Assembly: GCA_036245525.1 (NCBI GenBank)
Contig: BTPG01000001.1
Coordinates: 175,371,517-175,435,516 of the forward strand
DNA: 64,000 bases
Direction of reading: 5' to 3'
Source: Semisulcospira habei
Taxonomy: Eukaryota; Mollusca; Gastropoda; Semisulcospiridae
Under the pieces are notes generated by a model that saw nothing but the letters and a program-made list of their open reading frames with translations, ran no database searches and was not told where the DNA came from. The translations under genes and the position numbers were made by a program. Below are positions 41,536 through 50,735 of the stretch, one piece after another (within the stretch, counting starts at the first letter, position 1; each line of letters opens with the position of its first letter).

Positions 41536-43272
41536 ATGGCGAAAACGTGTGCGTGGGGGTCTTTGCAACAGCGATTTCATATATCCTGAGCGTCTAGAAT
41601 GTGGTGTAAGGTTCATACCATTCCCAAAACCCCGTCGTAGCCATGCAATTGCATGCGATGTATCAAATTGTGTAGTCTGTAGACCGCCGCTGACGAGTCG
41701 AGCAGCCTGCACAGTCAGTGAACGTCAAGTACCGGGATGGAAACTGACATCTCTTCGTTTGCACAAAGGTCAGTTCATATTCATTTCTCCTGAATTTGTT
41801 CATTATAAAAATGAAACGGGTAATGTCAGTTTGCCCATGTAAATATGTTGTGAAGGCCGAAGGTGGTAAGATCACTCATACAGCAAGTCCGGCGTTTATC
41901 AGTAGCTACTCATGATGGTGAAAGCACAGTGTACGAGTGCGAGAGATAGCTCTGTTGAATGTTTCTTAACCCTCATCATTTGGAATACAACCAGTGTGTG
42001 AAATAAGTCTAATATAGTGCAAGGGTAGTGCCAGAATAGCTTGGCACCACCCTAGTCATGTTTATCTTAAGTACTCAATCAGTCAATGTAGCTTGCATGG
42101 CAGTGTACAAATTTGAAGCTTTTAGCCTCGGTATGATATGGATTAATTTTATTTACAGCATTTTGTCAATGGTGAACCGTCAGAAGCGTTTCCAGACCCG
42201 CTGCCAGCATGCCCTGCTTTGCCCAGCAGTGGGACAAGTCACACACACCAGCGACCACCTTCCAAAAAGCGACCGTCGACAGAGCTGCATCAAAAACGTT
42301 CATGCTCCAAGGTATGCACCGATTTGCATTTCACAATCTCTTTATGTCTAAGCATACTCACGGTTCCTTCACACACTTTTCATACACACTAGCACACTCT
42401 CTCGTACACAAAAATATACATTTTACACATGCACGCACTACAGGAACACAAACAGCAGTTTCTAGGATGCAAACAATCTGTTTATTTTAGGCAAAAGACG
42501 TGGCTGCACGCAAGTATGTAAGATGCCACGAAACAAGCTCCTATGGTGGCAACACCCTTTGAGTTTACAGCAACAAACACAATGTGATTTACTACATATC
42601 ATTAACTTCATGTTTGTTGATGTAAACTTTGACAAAGGGTATACATACAATATGAAAATTATCCATTTAACTAATACATTTTTAATAATAGTATCACTGT
42701 ACAAGTGCAGCTACAGATGCCAAGTGTGACCAGGAAGAATACAGTGTCATTCATGTCTGTGCAACAAGTTTGTCCTCCCCCTTTTAGCTTTGCCTTTCTC
42801 GTTTTAAATGCTGTTCAATTCAGGCACTGTTTGTAACAAAGGTTTTGCTGTTGTTGTCAACAGTACAAGTGCAGCTACAGATGCAGAGTCTCTAACTAGC
42901 ACACAGAAAAGCAGTGAAGACATTTAAAGTTCCTCAGCACCACAAGATAATCTGGTCTGCTCAATCTGATTTAATATGACATCTCCACAATCAAGTGATG
43001 TAGTTAAAGGCAACAGCTCCTGTTCCATAAGTGGTACCTGTAACATAGAATAAATAAAATCGAACATTTTGTATTTATATCACAGTTGACGACTGCTTTC
43101 TAACTGTGTCATTACACTGCCGTACTGATTTCATTTGTTTCAGATTTGATCCTTTGCGGAGAAGAAGCATCTCAGGGTGCAGCTTGAGGCAACTCGCGCT
43201 CATGTGCAGAAACTTGAACAGCTGTGTGCCAGCCAAGCCATATATGCCTGCAGGATTTTGAGCAGAATTTAG
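41536..43272 (+). pseudogene. THAP-domain gene remnant, three exons
   Basis: Exon 1 (41536-41768) begins MAKTCAWG and, after a one-base shift, reads CNSDFIYPERLECGVRFIPF PKPRR. With another shift it reads MRCIKLC, then an in-frame stop before HLFVCTK, ending at donor GTCAGT. Exon 2 (42159-42311; acceptor TTTACAG, donor GTATGC) is open: HFVNGEPSEAFPDPLPA then a KKRPSTELHQKRSCSK tail. Exon 3 (43144-43272; acceptor TTTCAG) gives a TGA at its second codon and then the coiled-coil-like FAEKKHLRVQLEATRAHVQK LEQ. The C2CH zinc module of THAP DNA-binding proteins is thus recognisable but broken by at least two shifts and two stops. Possible extra exons between 42490 and 42900 are not resolved. THAP modules occur in host regulators and P-type transposases; which applies here is unknown. 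Confidence 0.75.
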
Positions 43273-43330
43273 ATAATCATTTTAACCCACTGACCTCTCA
43301 CGCCCCCTTTGGCCCACGTTTACATAGCAT

Positions 43331-43447
43331 TAAACTATGAGACATAAATATAACTAAATGTGGATATGCAGTTGTCTGAGCATTTATCTCAATAACTGCT
43401 CTGACAACTGCATATCCACATTTAGTTATATTTATGTCATAGTTTAA
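43331..43447. repeat. Near-perfect 44-bp-arm hairpin
   Basis: The arms at 43331-43376 and 43404-43447 are complementary except for one 2-nt insertion. The loop is 27 nt. The left arm starts TAAACTATGAGACATAAATA. A second smaller hairpin follows (GCGGGTGTGGCT / AGCCACACCCGC, about 43470-43511). Probably a young foldback MITE; a hairpin RNA precursor is the alternative. Confidence 0.85.
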
Positions 43448-43511
43448 TTCCAGTGCCCCCATTGCCCTCGCGGGTGTGGCTTCAGGATTGGCTTGGCCAG
43501 CCACACCCGCA

Positions 43512-44047
43512 CCCACAAATAGAAGTCATGTACAATGACGACATAATCGGTTTTGATGGTAAAATTAACCTGTGGGGTGTTTGAAACCATTAGTTCTTAT
43601 TCATTTAAATATTAAGAATAAAGTACTGCCTCCTTAGTTAACTTATCATCCATGCTGAAGAATGACTCATGAGCTCCTACAACTGCAAGGACTCACATAA
43701 TGTGCTCTTTTGGGACAGTTCTAGGATGACATGTTTTCCATACTTTTAAATGTGCTGTTATAAATAAACCTTCTACATGTCATCAGCAGTCATTTTTGCA
43801 CATGCAGACAGAGAGAGAGAGAGAAAGTGTGTGTGTAAATTAATTATGTGCATACAGATTTACTTTCCACACTCACTGTTCACTGTGCTAATGCACAGGG
43901 ACAACACACACACACACACGAACTGTACACAAGTATGCATACAGGTATATTGCTTACATACACAATTGTGTGAACATACAATTCTAATAACAGTATCTTC
44001 AAATTACACAGTTTCAACCAGAATATGCACACTGAAGTAAAACTTAC
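43512..44047. other. Non-coding stretch
   Basis: No supported gene; short (AC) and (GA) runs at 43808-43840 and 43900-43919. Confidence 0.5.
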
Positions 44048-44746
44048 CTGTTGTCATCAAAGATTGCAATGATGGGCTTCCTTTTCTTGTTGACGTTTCC
44101 GTGAAATAATCTGAATCATGATGGAAACTGGCTCAGAAGTGGAATTTTTTCATGGGGTGTGTCCCATTGCTGTCGGATGGCAAGCACATGAGCGAGTCTG
44201 AAAAAAAAAACACAGCTAAAACTTAAAGCACGGCAACACACAAGCTTAGGAAGTTTGTAAGCAAACCATGCCATATGCAGCATTGTGCTCAGTTTTAGTA
44301 CATTCGCAGGCTTTATCAAAATTCTTGCACAAACGATAGCACAAACTCTCCTTCGTCAATGGAACACACGGCATCTCACACAAACTGTCAACGGCTAAAA
44401 CTATGACAAGCACAGTCTATACTTTTAATGCATAATGTAGAATTGATACATACCCTGCGTTGCATGTGCAGAAAGCATCCGTAATCATCTTCTTCGTTGG
44501 GTCAATGGACAGGTGCACAGAGTGTGGCTTTCCGTCACTTGGCCGCTCAGTTGACTGCGGAAAATTGTTCCGTGCACGTCAAAGCCAGATGAAGCACACA
44601 AAATTCGGACGCTTTGCCATGTACTGCTCACAGCTAAACAAATCTGCACGTTGTCTCTGCCTAAGGGTGATAGGGTATGGCAAGTATTGCTTTATCGTCG
44701 GGAATGTCTGACAAGCGCGCACTTACACACATGGATGCAGCCATAA
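44048..44746 (-). pseudogene. SWIM-like zinc-finger gene fragment (tentative)
   Basis: Minus strand. One frame reads MAKRPNFVCFIWL, then after a disruption NNFPQSTERPSDGKPHSVHL and SIDPTKKMITDAFCTCNAG, ending at a donor GTATGT (exon end 44454). A possible next exon (44197-44048; acceptor after a T run, donor GTAAGT) continues in phase as LAHVLAIRQQWDTPHEKIPL and stops after LSQFPS. The C-x-C ... H-V pattern with an A-x-C-x-C-x-A-G turn resembles SWIM modules, which have CxC then CxH. The second cysteine of CxH is missing. Another short frame starts MAASMC at 44746 next to a GTAAGT. Probably a decayed gene; low certainty. Confidence 0.35.
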
Positions 44747-44851
44747 TCGCTTTCCGCTGTGGCACGTTGTTTGTCGGACCAGCGGGTCAAAGTCGAACGC
44801 TGGGTCAGTGGGCGGAGTTATCTCTGAGCGGGCTACACGTCAATTACACTG

Positions 44852-44983
44852 TGGGCTGGCGATTGGGTGCCTGATAGGCGGGGGCAGGGGATCTAACTGT
44901 TGTCTGTCCAGCGCTGTGATTCCCCTTGGTTTGAGTACTGACAATTCTGCCAGCGCTAGCCTCACCTATCTGGTTTGTGAGTA
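44852..44983 (+). mobile_element. Small structured retroposon, copy 2 (132 bp)
   Basis: Flanked by an 11-bp target duplication CAATTACACTG (44841-44851 and 44984-44994). GGCTGGCG near the 5' end pairs with CGCTAGCC near the 3' end, and AGGGGATC pairs with GATTCCCCT, so the transcript can fold. It ends TGGTTTGTGAGTA with no poly(A) or simple-repeat tail. Confidence 0.85.
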
Positions 44984-44994
44984 CAATTACACTG

Positions 44995-45291
44995 ATTTCT
45001 TCCTTCCCAGCGTGCATCTGAGTTCCGTCTGCCTATGCGACTGTTTGTCCCTGGCCCTGAACTTCGTGCAGAAGATCATGCAAAGCAAGAACATGCTGCT
45101 GGCTAGACTGATCATTGATATTCATCTGGTGTTTACCCTACCAAGGCATTGTTGGGTGGATACAATCTGTACCTCTGTACTTTTTTGTCAGCGTGTCACT
45201 GGACTGGTCAGTTTTGATAGTTTATTAGCTGGTTATTTATTTTTTGTTGCTTAGTATTTTTTCATGCACTTGAAGCTTTCATGTTGTTTTG
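44995..45291. other. Non-coding stretch
   Basis: No supported feature. An open frame through 44808-45254 crosses the retroposon and has no domain. Confidence 0.5.
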
Positions 45292-45504
45292 TTAACCCTT
45301 TCACTGCCGAGAAAAAATAAACTTCACCCAGCTGCAAGAGGTGTGTATCCTCATGAGTCCCTGCAGTTGCTGAGGTTGAGGACAATCTATGCCTCTTGCT
45401 GACACCACTTTGTAAACATGTTTTGAAGGCTGGGGAACTTTGACATTGAATTTACAATGAGTTAAAAAAAACACAAGCTGCGTCCACTGGCAGTAAATGG
45501 TTAA
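45292..45504. mobile_element. Family 1 MITE, complete
   Basis: TTAACCCTTTCACTGCCG at the left and CTGGCAGTAAATGGTTAA at the right. The central hairpin is weak (GCAAGAGGTGTGTATCCTCA / CAATCTATGCCTCTTGC). Confidence 0.8.
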
Positions 45505-45552
45505 TATTGCGTGTCTGCGAATGTCGGCATGTGTCTGCGAGTGAGTGTTACC

Positions 45553-45832
45553 TGAATCACGTCGGCCCATGTCCTTTCCCTGAATCACGTCGGCCCATGT
45601 CCTTTCCCTGAATCACGTCGGCCCATGTCCTTTCCCTGAATCACGTCGGCCCATGTCCTTTCCCTGAATCACGTCGGCCCATGTCCTTTCCCTGAATCAC
45701 GTCGGCCCATGTCCTTTCCCTGAATCACGTCGGCCCATGTCCTTTCCCTGAATCACGTCGGCCCATGTCCTTTCCCTGAATCACGTCGGCCCATGTCATT
45801 TCCCTGTATCACGTCGGCCCATGTCCTTTCCT
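45553..45832 (+). repeat. 28-bp minisatellite, 10 units
   Basis: Units starting TGAATCACGTCGGCCCATGT at 45553 and every 28 bp to 45805. Eight are identical and two differ by single bases. No spacers, so this is not a CRISPR array. Confidence 0.98.
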
Positions 45833-45926
45833 TGTTTGTCAGGCCTTTAGCACCAAGTCCGTGTCGTTGTTTCCTTCCAAACAGTTACCTGACTTAGTTT
45901 GTAGGTTTTAGTTTTTGATGTAGGAC

Positions 45927-45930
<4 letters not shown>

Positions 45931-45981
<51 letters not shown>

Positions 45982-46072
45982 CATGCGTGCGTGCGCACTC
46001 GTGTGTAGTGTGTGCGTGCGTGCCTGTATGTGTGTGTGGGTATGCTTGTTTCTGTGCGCGCGAGCGCGTGCA

Positions 46073-46125
<53 letters not shown>

Positions 46126-46127
46126 AC
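45931..46127 (+). repeat. (GT)n with GC-rich interruption
   Basis: Two GT runs (45931-45975 and 46077-46123) separated by a GTGC/GCGC-rich part. Confidence 0.97.
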
Positions 46128-47001
46128 GTATCATTGTGCTTGTGTGTGCTGTATCGCGCAGTGAGCTCGATTCCACTGTGTCTGGAGAGCAGTGCTTTAT
46201 AACAACTATGTATCATTATTCATTATCATATTATTATTTATTATGAATAATTATCTATATCTCTCTTTCGCGTTTCATTTATTTTTTCTTTACTTCATAT
46301 GCTGTTAGTGATACGCTTGTTTGTTACAGTTACATACGCACTGTTTTCCCCATCTATAAATTAAAATTTTATAATAGATAAAAATGCTGTTTATGCCACA
46401 CGGAAAACTTTGAAATGTGAAGTACGTGCGCTAAGGATGCAACTCTATGCCATGACAGCTGGGTAGTCGCTGTAACTGGACTGGACCGGACTGGACATGC
46501 ATATTATGCAATGCGCAAGGCTTTAGGTGTCTGGACACTAGGGTCGTGTCATTTATGCAATATCGCGATTAGGGCCGCGTCGCTGTACGCAGTGAAACTG
46601 AGTGGACTATCTACACCAGGGGACAGTGCGCATGCGTATAGCAGCCAAGAGTCGAGTACGTTGTTTGCGCTCTCTCTGCCGAGCAAGACACTTCAGTCCG
46701 CTCAAACTTTCAGGCTTGCTTATATGCCTTCAGCGCTCTCGGAACTTAGTGAAATTGTTAGTCTACTTTGTCAACCCACCACTACGCCACCACCACCCAT
46801 ATTCTGTTTTTAAGTTAGTAATTGGTTGAACTAGGCTGGTTGGTTAAGTTTGTGTTTATGTCAGTTGCTCACTGTCGTATTTTAAATATGTACTTGAATT
46901 TCTCATGTCAGTGTTAACAGCATGACTATGTATAATGTGTATTATAAATATACGCTTAGTAATCAAGTTTGTAGATCTCCCATCACAACGTATAACGTTA
47001 G
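46128..47001. other. Non-coding stretch
   Basis: No supported gene or repeat. Confidence 0.5.
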
Positions 47002-47266
47002 CAGGGCCGGATCCAGGGGGGGGGGGGTGCTTTGGTTCTACAGCACCCCCCCCCCTTCGGCTGGCATCAAACTAAAAATATGTGTTTAAAATTGAGTTGT
47101 AACGCTTGTGTTTCAGTGCCGTACGTAACACCAGTTAGAAACTTTCAAAAAGGTCAGAAGAACAGTTTCGGTTGTGGTGTTTTGATATATACTAGACCCT
47201 GGCAATAGAAAAAATAAAAGTTGAGCACCCCCCCTTCCCCCTTGAAAACTGATTGATCCGGCGCTG
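47002..47266. mobile_element. hAT-like MITE (265 bp)
   Basis: Starts CAGGGCCGGATCCAGG with a G run and ends with C runs and GATCCGGCGCTG, an imperfect inverted pair. CAGNG-type ends with G/C tracts inside are common in hAT MITEs. An 8-bp target duplication is not evident. Confidence 0.5.
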
Positions 47267-47344
47267 GTTAGGGGATCTAACAAATACCATCTCTAGAAGA
47301 AGAGATCCTGAGGCGACAGTTTCACTGATGTAACGGGTAAACAC

Positions 47345-47421
47345 CGCCGATTAGACGCATGAGGATCTATTCCTCCTGGAGATGCGCGCATGTTTGTGAG
47401 ATGATGATGATGATGATGATA

Positions 47422-47456
<35 letters not shown>
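47345..47456 (-). repeat. MITE remnant and LINE-type (CAT)n 3' tail
   Basis: A family 1 hairpin fragment (GACGCATGAGGATCTATTCC) precedes (GAT)n at 47399-47453 and GAAACTTTATTTTTGAACGG. The (GAT)n plus GAAAC.TTTATT arrangement matches the 3' end of the CR1-like LINE at 50372. Confidence 0.65.
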
Positions 47457-48598
47457 ACTTTATTTTTGAACGGTAAAAAGTTTTGACAGAAAACAAATCG
47501 TTGTGATGAAACTCTATGCGCACGCATAGGGTTCACACTGAGGGTTTAGTACGGTACAGTTTTGTTAGCGGTTTGTCTTGTGACAACTATTCTGTGTGGC
47601 ACGAGATCCACGAGAAATCTTAACGGAACGTTTGGCACGGGGAGTTTTTAGTGAGTTCAGGCTAACAGAGCTGTAGGAACGTCAGTTCGGGGCTTTACTG
47701 TCAGTGTGGACAGACGTGTGTGAGATACCTTAGCCCGTATTCCAAGACTATGAAACCTAGAATTCAGGTATGTTTCTTTATGTATTATTGATGGTTACTG
47801 CGTTGAAGATAGTACGCGTTAATAGGAGTTGATTCGGTTGTGTAGTGTTGACTGGTTTGGTTCAGTTATGTTGGTTTGGAATTCAGTGAGGTAACCGGTG
47901 TTTTCGTATATAGTTATTTACCGAGATGGATAACTAAGGAATGTGAGGTGTGTATACCTACGTCGTTATGAAGGCAGTACGTGGTTAAGTATAGTCTTTT
48001 CCAGTGTACGGGATAACGTATAGAGAGTGTTAGGTTATAGTCTGTTTCAAGGTAGCGACAGAGATATGGGGGTGTTACGAAAGTAGTCGGATTATGAAGC
48101 ACGTGTGTGTGTGTGAATGAACGTGTGAGTTATTTGTATCAGCCAGGTTACGTAATGTATCTTATATTATCCAATATGTGTGTGTTTTTAGTAAGTGTTA
48201 CGATTTAGGACTTTATTATTGTTCAGAGTGCTTGTCGGAGAGTGGAGCGACGGACGCCGAGACGTCAGTCACCATGGACCTAATGCGAGGTCATCTCTCC
48301 ATCTCTTCACTCAGGGAGTCAGCGACCGGTGCCGAGACACCCGGGTCACAGCGATGACTGCGCTAAACGGTACGAGCTACGAGGACGTCCACGGTACGAG
48401 AGACGGGACGACTCGGGAGCGTACGAAGGACTTGCACGCCTAGACATGAAAGGACTGAACGTAACCAGGCGATAACACCAAAACAGGTTGGATTGTGAGA
48501 GACTACTACCTAGCCTGGCATTGATATTGTGTATGTGGATGTGATGTTGAGATGCTGGTAGTGGGGAAGGTGTGGTGTACATAGTTGTAATAATCTTT
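47457..48598. other. Non-coding or leader-like stretch
   Basis: There is a possible donor at about 47768 (GAATTCAG then GTATGT) and a possible acceptor at about 48225 (TTATTGTTCAG), followed by a short frame MDLMRGHLSISSLRESATGA from 48273. Together these resemble a spliced leader of an unidentified transcript, but no protein is recognisable. Confidence 0.3.
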
Positions 48599-49135
48599 TG
48601 AGCATTTCAGTCAGATCAGAAAATACCTCACTACCGAAGCTGCCACCAAACTTGGTGTCTCTCTCATCCTATCTCGCATCGACTACTGCAACTCTCTCCT
48701 TTCCGGCCTCCCTCACTCCACCACTTTCACTCTCCAGCGCGTCCAGAACAATGCTGCCCGCCTCGTCCTCAGAAAGAAAAAATCCGACCACATCACTCCC
48801 CTGCTCAAACTCCTTTACTGGCTTCCCATCCCCCAACGCATTCAATACAAGATTCTGTCTCTCTGCTACAAATCCCTGAACAACTGCGCTCCCGCCTATC
48901 TCTCAAACTTACTTCACCCCTACACTCCTCCCCACTCCCTCCGCTCCGCCTCCGATCCTCTCCGCCTCCACATCCCCGCACCAAACTCAGCACTTTTGGC
49001 CCCCGCTCCTTCTCAGTATACGGTCCATCCACCTGGAACACTCTCCCACTCTCTCTCCGTCACAAACACTCTCTCTTATCCTTTCAGTCCGCCCTCAAAA
49101 CTCACCTCTTTCAACAGTTCTAGCACTATACCACC
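48599..49135 (+). pseudogene. LINE reverse transcriptase C-terminal fragment
   Basis: Reads KYLTTEAATKLGVSLILSRI DYCNSLLSGLPHSTT, LQRVQNNAARLVLRKKKSDH, KLLYWLPIPQRIQYKILSLC and NNCAPAYLSNLLHPYTPP, the conserved post-RT region of CR1/L2/Rex-type LINEs. A frame shift follows near 48990 before the last part (SFQSALKTHLFQQF in another frame). The 3' untranslated tail ends GCATTATAAATACCG plus (ATT)n at 49270-49310. 5'-truncated, dead copy. Confidence 0.82.
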
Positions 49136-49699
49136 ACACTCCCCACTCTAAGCAGACTGTTGTAATGTATTTCACTATTTGTGGTATGTGAGTCGTTGTC
49201 TAAAGCGTGCGCATGCGTGCGCGAGTTGTGAGTGCGCGCTTAGAGTTATTATTATTATAAGATAAGAGCATTATAAATACCGTAATTATTATTATTATTA
49301 TTATTATTTGTTTATTTTGTATAAAGTCTTCGTTAGAAAGAAAGCCCGCGAGTTGTGTTTTACCGCGTGAATGCGCCCGTCTGAGTCAGTGGCGGTGTAT
49401 GCGTCTGTTGTACGAGAATCTGTACGTACGACTGGGGGCAAGTCTGCGTGCGTTACAATCGTCATTTCACAAACTTGCCGTTGCTAACATCTACAGCATA
49501 AAAAGGGGAAACTATAAAAATATATATTTACATACAAAATCCAATAGCATCATTATATACAGAAAAAATAACACTCATCACTCACACATACCCCCACACG
49601 CACAAACAAACACGAGCACACACACACGCGCGCGCGCGCACACATATAAAACCATCTGTATGAAATACATGAGGTACAGGAGATATTACAGTACCTGAG
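49136..49699. other. LINE 3' tails, both orientations
   Basis: 49136-49310 is the 3' untranslated tail and (ATT)n of the plus-strand LINE fragment. About 49310-49699 is probably the 3' untranslated part of the next, minus-strand LINE fragment. No gene. Confidence 0.45.
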
Positions 49700-50012
49700 A
49701 GAAGTACTAAGTTTGGCTCATCAGGTAATCAAAAAGTTGTGTTTTAAAACTTACTGGTGAGGTAATAGTTTTCAAATGTGCAGGGATAGAATTCCAAGCA
49801 AACGGACCAGAGAATGACATACTAGTTTTAAAAAGGCGATTCTTGGCAGTGGTAGGGGTAAGGTATTGTTTCTTGAGGTCCGTTCACGTTCTTGGTGAGA
49901 TATAAATTTAGTGATTAGATACTGGGGTGTCATATTATTCAGTATTTTATGCATAAAGACGGATTTGTTTAAAGTATGTTGCTGACACAGACCGAGAATG
50001 TTTAAATGAGAG
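49700..50012 (-). pseudogene. CR1-like LINE ORF2 C-terminus, fragment
   Basis: Minus strand: QQHTLNKSVFMHKILNNMTP QYL and RNNTLPLPLPR align with the C-terminus of the CR1-like ORF2 at 50736-51755 (CILMHKILHHKTPSYL, RNSLLQLPRAR). After one frame shift it ends AWNSIPAHLKTITSPVSFKT... and a stop near 49705. Confidence 0.78.
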
Positions 50013-50026
50013 AGAGAGAGAGAGAG

Positions 50027-50320
50027 ATGATGATGATGATGATGATGAATCTTTATTTATTCAGGATAAAGCTATTAGGCAACTCAATGCCTGTCTTACA
50101 AGCTGTCCTGTAAACAAACAACATAACAGGAAAATAAACAGAGCATGCAAATACTACTAATAATAATAATAATAATAAGAAGAAGAAGAAGAAGAAGAGG
50201 AAGAAAAACTACGGGAAAAAAACACAATGGAGAATTTGTAACTGCCTCCGATGCAAAAAGCAAGAGAACGAAACGCGTGCACAGCATTAATATTATACTC
50301 ATCTAAGACAGTGTCATAGA

Positions 50321-50321
<1 letters not shown>
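50027..50321 (-). mobile_element. CR1-like LINE 3'-UTR copy
   Basis: (GAT)n then GAATCTTTATTTATTCAGGA TAAAGC and CTTACAAGCTGTCCTG matches the 3' end at 50372-50450 of the CR1-like element. A severely 5'-truncated insertion containing no coding sequence. Confidence 0.75.

Positions 50322-50371
<50 letters not shown>
50322..50371. repeat. (GA)n microsatellite at the LINE 3' end
   Basis: About 24 units immediately beyond the LINE's (GAT)n tail. Confidence 0.97.
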
Positions 50372-50376
<5 letters not shown>

Positions 50377-50568
50377 GATGATGATGAAACGTTTTATTGA
50401 CAGGATAAGGTTTTAGGCGAAACGCCTCTCTTACAAACTGTCCTGTTAGAAAAGAAATATTAACAGCAAAGAGTAAGAAACACAATAACACAATAAATCG
50501 AAACATGAAGAAATAAACTGGAAAAAAGCAATGCAAATAATGCGTACACATATCAATAATAGTGAATA

Positions 50569-50695
<127 letters not shown>

Positions 50696-50735
50696 CACAC
50701 ACACACACATATAAGTAGTCCGTTCAGGTAGTAAG

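Noticed and set aside
44808..45254. 148-aa frame
   Set aside because: Half of it is the small retroposon with its target duplications; the rest has no domain.
45553..45832. Regular direct repeats resembling a CRISPR array
   Set aside because: Units are contiguous with no unique spacers and the DNA is eukaryotic; it is a minisatellite.
45847..46246. Several Cys/Val- or His/Thr-rich frames
   Set aside because: These are translations of (GT)n/(AC)n microsatellites, as are those at 20.2, 24.2, 32.6, 58.5 and 63.1 kb.
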